Shown piece after piece: positions 62,988-64,000 of a DNA stretch of 64,000 bases. The translations under genes and the position numbers were made by a program. Under the pieces are notes generated by a model that made no database searches, was not told the origin of the DNA, and saw only the letters and a list, made by a program, of their open reading frames with translations. Numbering within the stretch: position 1 is the first letter of the stretch; each line of letters begins with the position of its first letter. The DNA comes from NORP110 sp051251595 (GTDB lineage: Bacteria > Pseudomonadota > Alphaproteobacteria > Rhodobacterales > Rhodobacteraceae): contig JBPOFA010000005.1 in assembly GCA_051251595.1 (NCBI GenBank), positions 1-64,000 of the forward strand. The letters run 5' to 3'.

Positions 62988-64000
62988 TCGAACGTTCCCG
63001 CAACACGTCCCAGCAGCATAAAGGCGCGGGCCGATCTGGTATCCGCTAGGCGAATGATATCGTGATCCGACGCGGCTTTTTCGAATTCTGCAAAGGTCTG
63101 ATCAAATTTGCGCAGGAAATGGTGGACAGAATCCCGAAAGATATTGTCCTGACGCATCCGTCCGGCGGCCAGCGCAATGCTGGACCTATCGCGGATGCCA
63201 CCAAGGGTGTTGATGGCCTTGCCGCGTTGCCCATTGGCGAAACGCCGCCAGATGTCTGGACGCGCCGTGTCGGGCGTCAGATCATCCATGTAAATGCCTT
63301 CTTGTGACAACAGCGTCAGCACATCCTGGGCCGCTTGGACCAATTGCGAAATTTCCCGATCCTGCAAGGCACGGCGCAGGGCCCGAAACCCCTCTTTGTC
63401 CTCGGCCGTTTCCGGGAAGTGCAGGGCGCGGATGAAATCGTCAATCGACAAAGGCTCTGCCAAGGCTTCGGCTGGTGTTCCAAGCTCGAAAGAGGGCTGT
63501 TCCTGCGAAGCAGGCGCGGTCTTAGGATTTAGCGCCTTTTTGCCCGCCTGCGCCGTTGCTTGTTCCGCAGATGAAAGCGGCGAAAACGATGCAAGTGTCG
63601 CATCTGTGCGGCGTTGTGCGGCTGCAATCGCCTCTAGCTTTTGTTCGACATCCGGCTTGATGCCAACGGCGCCGGATTGTTGCTGTTGAATATAGGTATG
63701 CCGCATCGCGTTGATTGCTGTCTGTAGACGGGCTGATTCTTCTTTCATGATGCGGCTGCTGCGGGCCGCGGATGCGGCCACCCAGATCAGCGCAATCGGC
63801 ATGAAAATCGCGATCAGCGCGATGACAAACCGCAAGCTGTCGATCTGCGTGCCTGACCCATTGCCGTCACCGGCGACAAAGGCAAAAAACAGGGAAACGC
63901 CCAACAACCAAACGACAGACAAACCGCCCGCCACAACTTCGGTGGACGAAATCGGCCCCTTGTTTCCATCGCCACGCGAGAAAAGCCCCAGATCAATGGG
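62984..64000 (-). CDS. Membrane protein with coiled coil, 5' end beyond window
   Basis: The reading frame is open to the right edge of the window, giving 338 visible residues; an internal GTG at 63934 exists, but the frame continues without a stop upstream (PIDLGLFSRGDG), so the true start probably lies outside. Two membrane helices (about visible residues 24-42 and 55-78) are followed by a coiled coil (ESARLQTAINAMRHTYIQQQQ), a Pro/Ala/Gln-rich linker and a helical C-terminal domain containing DDFIRALHFPETAEDKEG. I do not recognise the family. It is encoded opposite to mobB-moeA. Confidence 0.75.
   Translation of the reverse strand, partial: PIDLGLFSRGDGNKGPISSTEVVAGGLSVVWLLGVSLFFAFVAGDGNGSGTQIDSLRFVIALIAIFMPIALIWVAASAARSSRIMKEESARLQTAINAMRHTYIQQQQSGAVGIKPDVEQKLEAIAAAQRRTDATLASFSPLSSAEQATAQAGKKALNPKTAPASQEQPSFELGTPAEALAEPLSIDDFIRALHFPETAEDKEGFRALRRALQDREISQLVQAAQDVLTLLSQEGIYMDDLTPDTARPDIWRRFANGQRGKAINTLGGIRDRSSIALAAGRMRQDNIFRDSVHHFLRKFDQTFAEFEKAASDHDIIRLADTRSARAFMLLGRVAGTFD

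Overview
The window reads as a chromosomal segment of an alphaproteobacterium, most likely a marine Rhodobacteraceae (Roseobacter group) member. The support is an alphaproteobacterial-type initiator tRNA, a four-helix-free aa3-type cytochrome oxidase subunit IV, an IolC-DUF2090 fusion, a MobB-MoeA fusion, a plant-type glutamate-cysteine ligase, and GC-rich genes packed with ATGA and TGATG overlaps. This placement comes from protein features I recognise by eye, not from a database search. I see no rRNA, CRISPR array, insertion sequence, integrase or prophage.

Layout. 1-700: 3' part of tRNA-fMet with a hairpin, then an AT-rich lone lipoprotein gene. 871-15417: a myo-inositol catabolic island. 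It holds mmsA/iolA facing a LysR regulator, a LacI-type regulator, an IolI-like isomerase, a three-gene sugar ABC transporter, then iolG, iolC-DUF2090, iolD, iolE, a 69-residue membrane protein and iolB, closed by a clear terminator. Together they encode uptake of inositol and every step to acetyl-CoA plus DHAP. 15722-28848: an unusual block made of an octaheme cytochrome c with TPRs, two tandem exported sulfatases (C-T-A-G-R type), an exported HAD phosphatase, and a MoxR/DUF58/DUF4381/VWA/VWA/TPR/BatD module. This is the part I consider the best candidate for an undescribed system.

28980-40680: mixed housekeeping genes. These are a HdeD-like protein, an S49 peptidase, a 55-residue zinc-ribbon membrane protein, a Ca/Na antiporter, a PTR1/FolM-like reductase, uvrC, pgsA, moaD, moaE, a coiled-coil membrane protein with an OmpA-family partner, ubiA divergent from rsmE, and a small membrane protein. 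40743-46994: gshA, DUF805, plsY, a dihydroorotase-like protein that has lost its metal ligands next to pyrB, a uracil-DNA glycosylase and moaB. 47072-51958: an RND efflux pair.

51960-64000: a DsbD-N-like protein, YqgE, threonylcarbamoyl-AMP synthase, a DmdC-like acyl-CoA dehydrogenase with an MBL hydrolase, a DUF6173-like protein, cytochrome oxidase subunit IV, a lipoprotein, AzlCD, then fdhD-mobA-mobB/moeA. A membrane protein gene runs off the right edge. Molybdenum-cofactor genes recur through the second half (moaD, moaE, moaB, mobA, mobB-moeA, fdhD), but no molybdoenzyme is encoded here.
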